From: Rhizobium sp. 32-5/1
GTDB lineage: Bacteria; Pseudomonadota; Alphaproteobacteria; Rhizobiales; Rhizobiaceae
Assembly: GCF_029537235.1 (NCBI RefSeq)
Contig: NZ_CP120638.1
Coordinates: forward strand, 3,660,501 to 3,724,500
DNA: 64,000 bases
Direction: 5' to 3'
The notes under the pieces were generated by a model. It was not told the DNA's origin, made no database searches, and was given only the letters and a program-made list of their open reading frames with translations. Position 1 is the stretch's first letter; every line of letters begins with the position of its first letter. Of the stretch, positions 1-8,555 are shown in pieces. The translations under genes and the position numbers were made by a program.

Positions 1-157
1 GGCCGACGGCAATCATGGCGAGGATATGATCGAGGCCAAACAAGGGATGGCTGATGCCTGCCATCAGCGAGCCGTGCTCGGCCGGGTCGAGGTGGGCAAA
101 GGCCGGAGCGCTCGAGACAAGGAGCGCTGTAGCGGTCAGAAGAATGCGTGTTTTCAT
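1..157 (-). CDS. HupE/UreJ family protein, N-terminal fragment cut by the window edge
   Basis: Reading the minus strand from ATG at 157 gives a signal peptide (MKTRILLTATALLVSSAPAF and Ala, cleavage after AFA) followed by HLDPAEHGS and HPLFGLDHILAM. This His/Asp-rich start of the first membrane segment is typical of the HupE/UreJ family, membrane proteins thought to carry nickel or cobalt for hydrogenase or urease maturation. Only about 52 codons are inside the window, so neither the remaining helices nor the neighbours that would separate HupE from UreJ can be seen. The family call is good; the metal and partner enzyme are inference. Confidence 0.75.
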   Translation of the reverse strand, partial: MKTRILLTATALLVSSAPAFAHLDPAEHGSLMAGISHPLFGLDHILAMIAVG

Positions 158-407
158 GATGTCCCCACTTCTTGGGCGGATGCGTGGGAGCCGCGGCCGC
201 CGGATGCGAATGTTGCGAAACCACATCTTATTGTCAGTCGCCCGCCTGTCCATACGGCAATTGCCTTAGGAGACGATCTTTACCATAGCGCAACAGGCTT
301 CTTGTTTGCCCCTATCGCGGCGATGGGCTTTTGTTGCATTGTTTTCGCAGTCGAGTCGCCTTATCTGATGGCGGCAGGACAACACACATTTATCGCGGAG
401 AATGCGA

Positions 408-989
408 ATGAACGAAGACGAGGACGACAAGAAAACGGAACTGCCCTTGGGCAAGGAAACTGAGGCGAACCTTTTCAAATCGCGCTCGATCTTTATCTAT
501 GGCCCGATCAACCAGGAACTGGCGCAGAAGGTCTGCTCGCAGCTCGTGGCGCTTTCCGCCGCCAGCGACGAAGACATCCGCATCTTCGTCAATTCGCCGG
601 GCGGCCACGTCGAGTCCGGTGACAGCGTCCATGACATGATCAAGTTCATCAAGCCGAAGGTCTGGATGATCGGTACGGGCTGGGTCGCCTCCGCCGGTGC
701 GCTGATCTATGTCTCGGCTCCGAAGGAACGGCGCATCTGCCTGCCCAACACTCGCTTCCTGTTGCACCAACCCTCCGGCGGCACCCGCGGCATGGCATCG
801 GATATCGAAATCCAGGCCCGCGAGATCATCAAGATGAACGAGCGCCTGAACCGGATCTTTGCTGAAGCAACCGGCCAGACCTACGAAAAGATCGCCAAAG
901 ACACCGACCGCGACTATTGGCTTTCGGCCGAAGACGCCAAGACTTACGGGCTCGTTTCCCGGATCATCACCAACGCTTCGGAAATCTGA
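408..989 (+). CDS. clpP: ATP-dependent Clp protease proteolytic subunit (stand-alone ClpP paralogue)
   Basis: This is a 193-residue ClpP serine peptidase, the barrel-forming subunit that degrades proteins unfolded by ClpA or ClpX. The triad is visible: Ser95 in GWVASAGA, His120 in [10 protein letters not shown] and Asp169 in DTDRDYW. I start at the ATG at 408 because GGAG at 397-400 lies 7 bases upstream; the ATG at 402 would leave only one base. The N-terminus is acidic and has no obvious propeptide. No clpX or trigger-factor gene is adjacent, so this looks like one of the extra ClpP copies that rhizobia carry rather than the main clpP-clpX locus. A terminator follows 27 bases after the stop. 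Confidence 0.9.
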   Translation: MNEDEDDKKTELPLGKETEANLFKSRSIFIYGPINQELAQKVCSQLVALSAASDEDIRIFVNSPGGHVESGDSVHDMIKFIKPKVWMIGTGWVASAGALIYVSAPKERRICLPNTRFLLHQPSGGTRGMASDIEIQAREIIKMNERLNRIFAEATGQTYEKIAKDTDRDYWLSAEDAKTYGLVSRIITNASEI

Positions 990-1016
990 GCCGAATTTCG
1001 GTTAAGACGTTTTTGA

Positions 1017-1038
1017 CCCCGCCGGGCAACTGGCGGGG
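1017..1038. terminator. Rho-independent terminator after clpP
   Basis: CCCCGCC (1017-1023) pairs with GGCGGGG (1032-1038) around an 8-base loop and is followed by TTTAGTTTT. It ends clpP transcription on the plus strand and also lies just past the stop codon of the minus-strand vapC remnant. Confidence 0.8.
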
Positions 1039-1039
1039 T

Positions 1040-1439
1040 TTAGTTTTGAGATGAGGTCGCTGAAAGCGGGTGGTTGGCGAGTGCTGTATCGATGGTTACC
1101 AGTTTAAAGCCTTCGACAGCGCATTGGGCGAGCAACATCTGGTCAAACGGATCGCGGGTCGGCGGCTCGGGTTCGACAAGGTGAAGGGCGTGATGCTCGT
1201 TGACGCTTAGAAGCGTTATTCCGGCAATTTTAGCCGCCTCCGGAAGGTCCTGCGGCAAGCGTACGCAAGGGAAGCTTACCGATCCTCCATTTGATCGCGA
1301 TCTCCCAGAGGCTTGCAACGCTAAGATTGAGCGTGTCATCACAAGCCTTGACCTCTTGTCGCACAGCGGCCGGAAGATCATCAAACCGACCTTCCAAAAG
1401 TGCGATGAAAATATGCGTGTCCAGAAGACGGGACATCAT
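1040..1439 (-). pseudogene. vapC: VapC-type PIN-domain toxin, frame broken once
   Basis: The N-terminal part starts at the tandem ATG codons 1439/1436 and reads MMSRLLDTHIFIALLEG through LWEIAIKWRIGKL. The C-terminal part lies in another frame and reads LPQDLPEAAKIAG, DPFDQMLLAQC and VTIDTALANHPLSA to the stop at 1040. Together they make a roughly 130-residue PIN ribonuclease of the VapC group with its acidic residues present: Asp in LLDTH, Glu in LWEIA, Asp in DPFDQ and Asp in TIDTA. The change of frame lies around 1255-1275 and corresponds to one extra base or two missing ones. The start overlaps the stop of the antitoxin frame (ATGA), as expected for a coupled toxin-antitoxin operon. It could be a real pseudogene or a sequence error; many other genes here are broken in a similar way. 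Confidence 0.75.
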
Positions 1440-1707
1440 CTGTCCGCCGGAAGGGGAAGCGTGATAAGAAAGTCTTCGGGCAGGGGGCATCGAAGTCTGC
1501 GGGTATCTCTCCAAAGAAACTGGTGATACCTTTTCCGCGCTTGTAAGCCTCCAGCGCCTCCCAATTTATCCCGCCTTTCTTCTTCACCGGCACCAGCTGC
1601 ATCAACGGCTTGCCGTCCTCCGTCACGGTTATGCTTTCGCCGGCCTGGACGCGGCGGGCGAGGTCTAACAGCTGGGTCGCGGCTCCACGGATCGGGATCT
1701 GGGTCAT
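1436..1707 (-). pseudogene. vapB: Phd/VapB-type antitoxin, frame broken once
   Basis: From ATG 1707 the protein reads MTQIPIRGAATQLLDLA, QAGESITVTEDGKPLMQLVP and GEIPADFDAP. This is the usual layout of Phd/YefM-like antitoxins that pair with PIN toxins: a DNA-binding beta-hairpin with a GKP turn, then a toxin-binding tail. After DAP the expected tail LPEDFLITLPLPADR appears only in another frame. Adding one C to the run of five at 1483-1487 restores it, and the restored stop (TGA at 1436-1438) overlaps the vapC start. In the sequence as given, translation would continue in the wrong frame across the toxin start. The function would be to neutralise VapC and repress the operon. Confidence 0.75.
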
Positions 1708-1883
1708 GGCGGGATTGCAGCGCCATGCACTGTTATTCGCAAATGCGCCCGTTTGCATCTGTCCGAGGCGTCTGCCTTTTCCTTAGACGCCTCTTGCCCT
1801 TTATTCCATCTCGAACTATACACCGCTTCATGTTGAAGACAGGCGCACAGATCATCGAACAGGTTTCCCGCGGGCGTAATGCC

Positions 1884-1955
1884 ATGCGTGAGCGTTCGCG
1901 CGCCCTCACATCGCTTCTTCTTCTCGGCCTTACGCGCGGTTGCCGGGTTCTTTAA
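1884..1955 (+). CDS. Leucine-rich leader peptide upstream of leuA
   Basis: A 23-codon reading frame (MRERSRALTSLLLLGLTRGC plus RVL) ends at 1955, 160 bases before leuA. Seven of its 23 residues are leucine, including four leucine codons in a row (CTT CTT CTT CTC) and another two codons on. The stop codon TAA is directly joined to a long hairpin (1954-1996). This is the classic arrangement for attenuation by ribosome stalling, in which scarcity of charged tRNA-Leu would decide which hairpin forms. No strong ribosome-binding site is visible. The role is inferred from position and codon content. Confidence 0.65.
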   Translation: MRERSRALTSLLLLGLTRGCRVL

Positions 1956-1996
1956 GGAGCGCCCGGTGGCCCAAAGCCCACCGGCCCCAGCTCCTT
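1954..1996 (+). promoter_or_regulatory. Putative leuA attenuator hairpin
   Basis: AAGGAGC (1954-1960) pairs with GCTCCTT (1990-1996), and inside it CCGGTGG (1963-1969) pairs with CCACCGG (1978-1984) over an 8-base loop. The structure begins at the stop codon of the leader peptide. It lacks a clean T run on its 3' side (GCCTTCCCTT follows), so it could be a weak terminator or an element controlling read-through or translation. Confidence 0.6.
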
Positions 1997-2115
1997 GCCT
2001 TCCCTTGAAATACCTGAAGACAAAAGAACCCTACAGGCGCCATTTGCCATCGCAATGCGATCGATGATCGGCTATTGCATGCGGGCTTAGCGCCTCACGA
2101 CGAAGAGAAGCCGCA

Positions 2116-3825
2116 ATGATTTTGAAGTCCCACACCATCAAGCAGGGCATGCCCGACGCAAGCGTCAAGTACCAGCCCTATCCCCAGATCAATATTCCGG
2201 ACCGCACCTGGCCGGGCAAGACAATCGACAAGGCACCGATCTGGTGTTCGGTCGATCTGCGCGACGGCAACCAGTCGCTGGTTGATCCGATGGGCCATGA
2301 CCGCAAGGCCCGGATGTTCCAGCTCTTGCTCGACATGGGTTTCAGGGAAATCGAGATCGGCTTTCCCTCTGCATCGCAGACGGATTTCGACTTTGCCCGC
2401 TGGTGCGTCGAGGAAGGCAATGTGCCGGCCGACGTCTCGCTGCAGGTTCTGGTCCAGTGCCGGCCCGAGCTGATCACACGGACTTTCGAGGCGCTGCAGG
2501 GGGCCACGAAGCCGATCGTGCATTTCTACAATTCCACCAGCGAATTGCAGCGCCGCGTCGTCTTTGCGAAGGACGTGCCCGGCATCAAGCAGATCGCCAC
2601 CGACGCTGCCAAGATGATCGCCGACATGGCGGCCAAGGCCGGTGGCGGCTTCCGCTTCGAGTATTCACCGGAGAGCTTTACCGGCACCGAGCTGGAAGTG
2701 GCGCTGGAGATCTGCAATGCGGTCGCCGAAATCATCCAGCCGACGGCGGACAACAAGCTGATCCTCAACCTGCCATCGACCGTCGAAATGGCGACACCCA
2801 ACATCTATGCCGACCAGATCGAGTGGATGTGCCGCAATCTCGACAATCGTGAGAACCTGATCATCTCGCTGCACCCGCACAATGACCGGGGCACGGGGAT
2901 CGCCGCGACCGAACTCGGTCTGATGGCAGGGGCCGACCGCGTCGAGGGCACGCTGTTCGGTAATGGCGAGCGCACCGGCAATGTCGATGTCGTGACGCTG
3001 GCGCTGAACATGTTCACGCAAGGGGTCGATCCACAGCTGGATTGCTCCGATATCGAGCGGATCAAGGACGTCTACCAATATTCCAACCAGATGGTCATTC
3101 CCGAGCGCCATCCTTATGTCGGCGAGCTGGTCTATACGGCCTTTTCAGGCTCGCATCAGGATGCGATCAACAAGGGTATGAAGGCGATCAAGACCGCCAA
3201 CAAGCCGCTCTGGGAGGTGCCTTACCTGCCGATCGACCCGCGTGACGTCGGCCGCTCCTACGAGGCGATCATCCGGATCAACTCGCAGTCCGGCAAGGGC
3301 GGCATCGCCTATATCCTGCAGGAGGATTACGGCATCAATCTGCCGCGCAACCTGCAGGTCGAGTTCCGCGAAGACATCCAGCGGATCACCGACGAGCATG
3401 GCAAGGAATTGCCCTCCAAGGCCATCCATGCGCGGTTCATCGAACGGTATGTCGAACAGCCGGGTGCCCGTATCCGCTATATCGATCACCACACGTATCC
3501 GGTTGGTGAACAGAAGGGCGCAAGAGTCGTGGCAGCCGAGATCACGGACAATGGCGAGACCAAGCGGATCGAGGGCAGGGGCACCGGGCCAATCGATGGC
3601 TTCATCAATGCCCTGTCGATCTATCTCGGTATCGACATGTCGGTGAATGACTATTCCGAGCACTCGCTCCAGCACGGCTCGAATGCCGCGGCTATCGCCT
3701 ATGTCGAGGTCGAACATCCGGGCGGCAAGCTGTTCGGCGTCGGCATCAATACCAACATCGTCGCGGCCTCTCTCGAGGCCATCGTATCGGCTGCGAACCG
3801 GGTGCTGGAAGGCGCGAAGGCCTGA
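2116..3825 (+). CDS. leuA: 2-isopropylmalate synthase
   Basis: This 569-residue enzyme condenses acetyl-CoA with 2-oxoisovalerate, the committed step of leucine synthesis in the cytoplasm. The DRE-TIM metallolyase signature appears as DLRDGNQ near residue 48 (general base Arg/Asp), with HPHNDRGT near 254 and GNGERTGNVD about 35 residues later supplying metal-binding residues and the signature 2 motif. The C-terminal third (about 430-569) holds the LeuA dimer domain that binds leucine for feedback inhibition. Length and sequence match the long LeuA2 type found in actinobacteria and many rhizobia. A purine-rich GAAGAGAAG lies about 5-15 bases before ATG 2116. Upstream are a leucine-rich leader peptide and hairpin; a strong terminator follows. 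Confidence 0.95.
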   Translation: MILKSHTIKQGMPDASVKYQPYPQINIPDRTWPGKTIDKAPIWCSVDLRDGNQSLVDPMGHDRKARMFQLLLDMGFREIEIGFPSASQTDFDFARWCVEEGNVPADVSLQVLVQCRPELITRTFEALQGATKPIVHFYNSTSELQRRVVFAKDVPGIKQIATDAAKMIADMAAKAGGGFRFEYSPESFTGTELEVALEICNAVAEIIQPTADNKLILNLPSTVEMATPNIYADQIEWMCRNLDNRENLIISLHPHNDRGTGIAATELGLMAGADRVEGTLFGNGERTGNVDVVTLALNMFTQGVDPQLDCSDIERIKDVYQYSNQMVIPERHPYVGELVYTAFSGSHQDAINKGMKAIKTANKPLWEVPYLPIDPRDVGRSYEAIIRINSQSGKGGIAYILQEDYGINLPRNLQVEFREDIQRITDEHGKELPSKAIHARFIERYVEQPGARIRYIDHHTYPVGEQKGARVVAAEITDNGETKRIEGRGTGPIDGFINALSIYLGIDMSVNDYSEHSLQHGSNAAAIAYVEVEHPGGKLFGVGINTNIVAASLEAIVSAANRVLEGAKA

Positions 3826-3855
3826 GTTGAAAAATGCCCGATGGGCTTGTTTGGG

Positions 3856-3885
3856 ACAGCCGCATCTTAACCAAGATGCGGCTGT
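3856..3885 (+). terminator. Rho-independent terminator of leuA
   Basis: A perfect 13-base stem, ACAGCCGCATCTT (3856-3868) with AAGATGCGGCTGT (3873-3885), has a 4-base AACC loop and is followed by TCTTC. It lies 30 bases after the leuA stop. Confidence 0.88.
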
Positions 3886-4211
3886 TCTTCGTCTCAAAGT
3901 AGCATTTTCCCTGTAAGTCGCCGGTTTTCGCGGAAATTTTCGAGCATTTTCTGTGCTTTCGGCGCTGGGAGCGACAGAATACAAAAAGTTGTAGTCTCGC
4001 GTTAAGGTTTAGCTTTTTCTAAATAAGAGTTTTTTAACCGCATTTGATTAAAATTTGTCCACTCGGAACGAAAGTCCATGCTTGGCGTCCGACCGCTGCC
4101 ATGACGGCATGCGTGGGTATCGCCGGCGAGCCTGGACGCTCCTAGGCCCTCATTTGATCCGCAATTGACAGTTCGGCCGCCGGGATGGGGCTGACAAGAC
4201 GAGGGACGACC
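3886..4211 (+). promoter_or_regulatory. Intergenic region upstream of the chemotaxis receptor
   Basis: These 326 bases hold no gene. The segment around 3985-4060 is markedly AT-rich for this genome (runs such as TTTTTCTAAATAAGAG and TTTTTTAACC) and is the likely promoter of the chemotaxis receptor gene. The ribosome-binding site GAGGGA is at 4201-4206. I do not see a convincing sigma-54 or sigma-28 consensus. Confidence 0.4.
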
Positions 4212-6269
4212 ATGAAATCCGCAATGCGCTTTGGAATTGGAATGCGTCTGAGCACAGGCTTCGGATTTCTGTTGCTCCTGATGCTGGGTCTGACCCATCA
4301 GTCAGTGACGCAGGTGAATGCCATCAACACCGACCTTGGGCAGATCAACGATGTCAACAGCGTCAAGCAGCGCTTCGCCATCAACTTTCGTGGTAGCGTC
4401 CACGACCGCGCCATCGCAATCCGTGACGTGACCTTGGTGGAAACGCCGCAAGAACGTCAGGAAGCGATCGATCTGATTGCCAAGCTGGCGGCAACCTATG
4501 CCGAAAACGAACAGAAGATGACCGACATGCTCGCAACCGGTGCCTCGGATGCGGAAAAGACCATCATTGCCGAAATCGCCGATATTCAATCCAAGACAAA
4601 CCCGCTGGTGTCCGAAATCATCGGGCTTCAGGAAAAGGGCGATGCCGCAGGCGCCAGGAAAATCCTGCTCGAGCAGGCGCGCCCACTCTTTGTTTCGTGG
4701 CTTGGCGCCATCAACAAGTTCATCGATTACCAGGAAGCTCTGAACAAGCAGGTTGGCGGCGATGTCCGCACCTCTGCCAGCGGCTTCCAGACCCTTGCAT
4801 TTGGCTCCTTGGCTGGTGCTGCGGTTCTAGCCGTCATTGCCGCCTTCCTTGCGAGCCGTTCGATCACCGCGCCGATGGCCAAGCTTCAGGAATCGCTGCG
4901 CAAGATGGCCGAAGGCCAGATGGAAGGGGACCAGACGCTCGACGCCCGCAACGACCAGATCGGCAGTCTTGCCCGCGCCGTCGGTGCCGTGCGCGATGCC
5001 GTCTCCGGTCAGGCGGCCCGCCAGGCGGAAAGCGACGCAAACCGTGCCGCAGCCGAGCGCAGCCAGCTTGAGAGCGCTGCTCGCCAGCGCGAGAGCGAAG
5101 CCGATGAGACCAACCATGCCGTTGATCAGCTTGGTCGCGCACTGGAAGAAATGGCCAATGGCAACCTCGACTACCGGCTGTCGCAGTCTTTCGGATCGTC
5201 GCTTGATGCGCTTCGCCTCAACTTCAACAATTCCGTCGACAAGCTGCAATCTGCAATGAAGTCGATAGGCGGCAATGCCTTCTCCATCGATGCCGGCGCG
5301 CGGGAGATCAGCACCGCGTCCAACGATCTGGCTCGCCGCACCGAACAGCAGGCAGCCTCCATCGAACAGACGGCAGCAGCGCTTGACGAGATTTCGACAA
5401 CCGTCAACGACTCGACCCGCCGCGCAGAAGAGGCCGGTTCGCTGGTCGCAAAGACACGCCAGAACGCGGAGCGCTCCGGCGAGGTAGTCAAGCGGGCTGT
5501 TGCCGCGATGGGCCAGATCGAGGGCTCCTCGAACGAGATCAACAGCATCATCAGCGTCATCGACGATATTGCCTTCCAGACCAACCTGCTTGCCCTGAAC
5601 GCGGGTGTCGAAGCCGCCCGCGCCGGCGATGCCGGCAAGGGCTTTGCCGTCGTTGCGCAGGAAGTCCGCGAACTGGCACAACGGTCCGCCAATGCCGCCA
5701 AGGAGATCAAGCAGTTGATCAACAATTCCGGCGAGCAGGTGCGCTCCGGCGTGACGCTGGTCGGCGAGACCGGTAAGGCGCTGGAAGCCATCGTCGCCGA
5801 AGTCCAGGAGATTAACCGTCACGTCAATTCGATCGTCGAATCGGCCAAGGAACAGTCCTTGGCGCTGAAGGAGATCAATTCTGCAGTCAACGAGATGGAT
5901 CAGTCGACCCAGAAGAACGCGGCGATGGTCGAAGAGACCTCGGCGGCCAGCCAGAATCTGGCATCCGAAGCGGCGTCGCTATCCGCACAGCTTGCCAAGT
6001 TCCGCTTCGAAGGAGCCGAGACGCCGCGCCACGTGCAGCCAGCCGGCCACAACTCGCAGCCGCGTCCATCACCGGCCAGCGCCATGGTTCGAAAAGTCGC
6101 CTCCGCCTTCTCCGGTGGTCGCGGTCAGGCAGCTGCGGCTACAGCCCCGGTAGGGGGACTGGCAGGAATTCTGATCGTCTCGACGGGAACATCGCCGATC
6201 ATGGCAACGGCCGCATCCTCCCTGATGCGGTCGTTGCCGTCTGAAGAAGCGTTTGAAAAAGCTGCCTGA
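4212..6269 (+). CDS. Methyl-accepting chemotaxis protein
   Basis: This is a membrane-bound chemoreceptor of 685 residues that signals to CheA/CheW. It has an N-terminal transmembrane helix (about 15-33), a periplasmic four-helix sensor region to about 190, and a second helix around 196-216 ending in RSITAP. HAMP-type linkers follow, with a second HAMP-like segment near [14 protein letters not shown]. The cytoplasmic methylation helices and hairpin tip include [20 protein letters not shown] and [16 protein letters not shown]. The [14 protein letters not shown] tip variant is common in rhizobial receptors. No C-terminal CheR-binding pentapeptide is apparent; the tail is [11 protein letters not shown] 4212 has GAGGGA 5 bases upstream. 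The ligand cannot be predicted. The gene converges with the anti-sigma gene, two bases away. Confidence 0.92.
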   Translation: MKSAMRFGIGMRLSTGFGFLLLLMLGLTHQSVTQVNAINTDLGQINDVNSVKQRFAINFRGSVHDRAIAIRDVTLVETPQERQEAIDLIAKLAATYAENEQKMTDMLATGASDAEKTIIAEIADIQSKTNPLVSEIIGLQEKGDAAGARKILLEQARPLFVSWLGAINKFIDYQEALNKQVGGDVRTSASGFQTLAFGSLAGAAVLAVIAAFLASRSITAPMAKLQESLRKMAEGQMEGDQTLDARNDQIGSLARAVGAVRDAVSGQAARQAESDANRAAAERSQLESAARQRESEADETNHAVDQLGRALEEMANGNLDYRLSQSFGSSLDALRLNFNNSVDKLQSAMKSIGGNAFSIDAGAREISTASNDLARRTEQQAASIEQTAAALDEISTTVNDSTRRAEEAGSLVAKTRQNAERSGEVVKRAVAAMGQIEGSSNEINSIISVIDDIAFQTNLLALNAGVEAARAGDAGKGFAVVAQEVRELAQRSANAAKEIKQLINNSGEQVRSGVTLVGETGKALEAIVAEVQEINRHVNSIVESAKEQSLALKEINSAVNEMDQSTQKNAAMVEETSAASQNLASEAASLSAQLAKFRFEGAETPRHVQPAGHNSQPRPSPASAMVRKVASAFSGGRGQAAAATAPVGGLAGILIVSTGTSPIMATAASSLMRSLPSEEAFEKAA

Positions 6270-6271
6270 TG

Positions 6272-7105
6272 TCAGATTTCGGTCGCTACAGTTTCTGCCA
6301 GATCGCGCAGCTTGGCATCCGCGGATGGCCCGATCACCACATAGGAAGCACCGGACTTCTGCCAGGATACCATCGCCAGATCGTCGCGCATGCTTTCCGC
6401 GAGCTTGCCCTGTTCACCCTTCGATTCGCTTTTCAGGAAGCAGATGGCAAAGACGTCGCCCTCGGCATTCCGGTACATCAGCTGCGCCACCGGCTTGCCG
6501 GCCGCGACCAGAAGACGCCCGCCCTCAAAGGTCAGGCCTTGAGCAGCCAGATCCGGTCGGTTGAAATTCACGCCGACGCTCGATGCAAGCCAGTTTATGA
6601 TTGCGGCATCGCCCTGCGAAGCCGGAACCTCTACAAGATGTGTCTCCTGACGCGAATAGACGCGGTGATACTCGGCGATATCGTCGAGCCAGGACCGGGC
6701 GGCAGCAACCTGTTGGTTCTGTTCGGATTGGCTGTTGACCATCCCCAAGATGTAGCCGGTGGAGCCGCCGACAAGCAAAAGAACAACGGAGGCGGCAAGT
6801 GTCCGCGGCCAGAGGCGTGTCCGGTGCCGTATCGGGTCGGCCGTTGTCACCCGTTCGGCCTTGGGATTGGTCGGCGTACCCTGCTTGATCCGGCGCACCA
6901 GTGAGAGCGGCACCGGGTCGTGCAGGAAATCCTCGAATGCCTTGTTGCCAAACGCATTGCCGGCCTGCAGTTGCTCAAAAAGCCTGCGCGCTTCCTCGTC
7001 GCGGGCCACAAGCTCTTCCAGTTCGCGGTGCTCGGCATCGGTCACTTCACCATCGAGATAGGCGGAGAGGCGGATTTCCAGCGAAAGGCCCTTTGTGTTT
7101 TGCAA
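6272..7105 (-). CDS. Transmembrane anti-sigma factor
   Basis: This 277-residue protein is encoded directly behind an ECF sigma gene (3-base gap), the standard position of the cognate anti-sigma factor. The N-terminal cytoplasmic part (RLSAYLDGEVTDAEHRELEE) has the anti-sigma-domain fold pattern. A single transmembrane helix lies near residues 102-122 (TLAASVVLLLVGGSTGYILG), and a periplasmic C-terminal domain of about 150 residues follows. The Cys residues of the zinc-binding ZAS motif are absent, so redox sensing through zinc is unlikely. It would hold the sigma factor inactive until a periplasmic or envelope signal arrives. The signal is unknown. Confidence 0.85.
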   Translation of the reverse strand: MQNTKGLSLEIRLSAYLDGEVTDAEHRELEELVARDEEARRLFEQLQAGNAFGNKAFEDFLHDPVPLSLVRRIKQGTPTNPKAERVTTADPIRHRTRLWPRTLAASVVLLLVGGSTGYILGMVNSQSEQNQQVAAARSWLDDIAEYHRVYSRQETHLVEVPASQGDAAIINWLASSVGVNFNRPDLAAQGLTFEGGRLLVAAGKPVAQLMYRNAEGDVFAICFLKSESKGEQGKLAESMRDDLAMVSWQKSGASYVVIGPSADAKLRDLAETVATEI

Positions 7106-7108
7106 TGC

Positions 7109-7627
7109 TCAGGCCCTCCTTTCCGTTGTTTCTGAAATCATGGCGGCCAGCCGTATACGGGCGGTGGACAGGCGGCTCATCACGGTGCCGATCGGGATGT
7201 TCAGGATGGTCGCCGTCTCGCGATAGCTGTGTCCCTCGACATTGACCAGCACGAACACGCTGGCCAGGCCTTCGGGCATGGAGAGGATCATCTTCTGCAA
7301 CTGACTGGCATAGACCGCCTTTTCGCCTGATGGTTCGATGGTCAATTCGTCCTGGTCGGCGACATCGACGGTTCCGCCGCCGGTCCGCACCTTGCGCTTC
7401 CTGATTTCATCGATCCAGAGATTGCGTGTCATTGCATAGATCCAGCTTTCCAGCCTTCCTTCGCCATTCCAAAGGTGGCTGCGTGTGATGGCCCGCTCGC
7501 AGGCTTCCTGCACCAGGTCATCGGCATCGGCGGCATTGCGCGTCAACGTCATTGCAAAACGGCGCAATTTGGGCAGCAAACTGACCAAATCCCGTCGGAA
7601 CTCATTCGATTCTGTCGCTTGACGCAT
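7109..7627 (-). CDS. RNA polymerase sigma factor, ECF subfamily
   Basis: This is a 172-residue sigma-70 family factor with only regions 2 and 4. Region 2 contains DADDLVQEACERAITRSHLW and SWIYAMTRNLWIDEIRKRK. Region 4 contains MPEGLASVFVLVNVEGHSYR and the helix-turn-helix ETATILNIPIGTVMSRLSTA. It directs transcription of a small regulon and is normally restrained by the downstream anti-sigma factor. The two genes are co-transcribed. The ECF subgroup and target promoter cannot be fixed by reading alone. The TPR gene immediately upstream on the same strand may or may not be a target. Confidence 0.92.
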   Translation of the reverse strand: MRQATESNEFRRDLVSLLPKLRRFAMTLTRNAADADDLVQEACERAITRSHLWNGEGRLESWIYAMTRNLWIDEIRKRKVRTGGGTVDVADQDELTIEPSGEKAVYASQLQKMILSMPEGLASVFVLVNVEGHSYRETATILNIPIGTVMSRLSTARIRLAAMISETTERRA

Positions 7628-7834
7628 TGCTCTTCCAAAGAAACGTTCCGGATCAATCTTTTATTCGTCGGTGTCAGGAACACGCCGATTGATATGAAAC
7701 ATTTGACCGGCTGTCCGCAAGCCAAGAGCGGACGGAGGGCAAGATTTTGCCCTATCGTCCGTCGTTTTCAATTTGAAGGCGCAGGCGCCGGCCGGGGTTG
7801 CAGTTTCACGCTCCCCGCCGGCGGCGGCATTTCA

Positions 7835-8386
7835 TCAATACTGGCGCACGCCACCGAGGGTTTCGAGAAGGGCGCGGTAGGCCCAGCTGTTTTCGCCACC
7901 ACGGTCACGGATTTCGATCAGTTGCACCTTGGCTTCCTCGATCTGGCCCTGCTCGACGAGCGCCTGGCCCATGTAGGAGCGGGCGAGGATGTAGTTTTCA
8001 TCGGCCTGAAGAGCACGCTTGTAGTAGCTCATGCCGAGTTCCATGCGGCCGGCCTTGCGGTTTGAATAGCCGCGATAGTTGAGAATGCGGGCGCTGTTCT
8101 GGTCCTTGACGGCATCCAGAACCTTGAGAGAATTTTCATACTGGCCGGCATAGGCCAGTTCACGGGCCGCCTTGAACAAGAGATCGTCGTTCATCCCGCT
8201 CTTCTGCGGTTCGACACATTCCTTCTTTTCCTCATCCCAGACCTTGCCGTCGGTGCACTCAGTCGAGGTCTTGGTCGTATCGGGCGGCGTGGTCGTATCC
8301 TCACCCGCCGCGCGGGCCGTGTGGGTCAGCGCGAATGCCGAGACGGCTGAAAACAAGGCAATCAGAGCGGTCTTGCGATTGATCAT
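7835..8386 (-). CDS. Exported tetratricopeptide-repeat protein
   Basis: This 183-residue protein begins with a Sec signal peptide (MINRKTALIALFSAVSAFAL, cleavage after ARA). A Thr/Pro-rich linker with a Cys pair (ECTDGKVWDEEKKECVEP) follows, then about three TPR units from residue 65 to 160, for example RILNYRGYSNRKAGRMELG and YILARSYMGQALVEQGQIEE. AAGGGAGA precedes the ATG. TPR domains mediate protein contacts; the partner is unknown. The Cys-x(12)-Cys segment resembles small disulfide knots of secreted proteins. The gene lies upstream of the ECF sigma gene, separated by 207 bases, so it probably has its own transcript. Confidence 0.75.
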   Translation of the reverse strand: MINRKTALIALFSAVSAFALTHTARAAGEDTTTPPDTTKTSTECTDGKVWDEEKKECVEPQKSGMNDDLLFKAARELAYAGQYENSLKVLDAVKDQNSARILNYRGYSNRKAGRMELGMSYYKRALQADENYILARSYMGQALVEQGQIEEAKVQLIEIRDRGGENSWAYRALLETLGGVRQY

Positions 8387-8415
8387 TGGTTATCTCCCTT
8401 GGCTGAAGCGAATAT

Positions 8416-8486
8416 CGGTCAAAACAGGGTATCGCGCAGCATCCTGTCGCCGTCACCGAACCGTCATACGGTCAAACAGGGATAAC
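8416..8486. repeat. Pair of near-identical direct repeats upstream of the TPR gene
   Basis: CGGTCAAAACAGGGTAT (8416-8432) recurs as CGGTCAAACAGGGATAAC (8469-8486), differing by one A in the middle and one T near the end, with starts 53 bases apart. They lie 30 and 83 bases upstream of the TPR start codon. The spacing of about five helical turns suggests paired sites for a regulator. This is an inference from position only. Confidence 0.5.
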
Positions 8487-8555
8487 GGATGAAACACGTC
8501 TCTTATTCGACAGCATACCGTCTTTTAGCAATTTGGCGAGATGCGATAGACTGCC

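Noticed and set aside
1725..1883. An N-terminal extension of the leuA leader frame starting at 1725.
   Set aside because: The extension runs through vapB promoter sequence without a start signal; only the Leu-rich last 23 codons fit a leader peptide.
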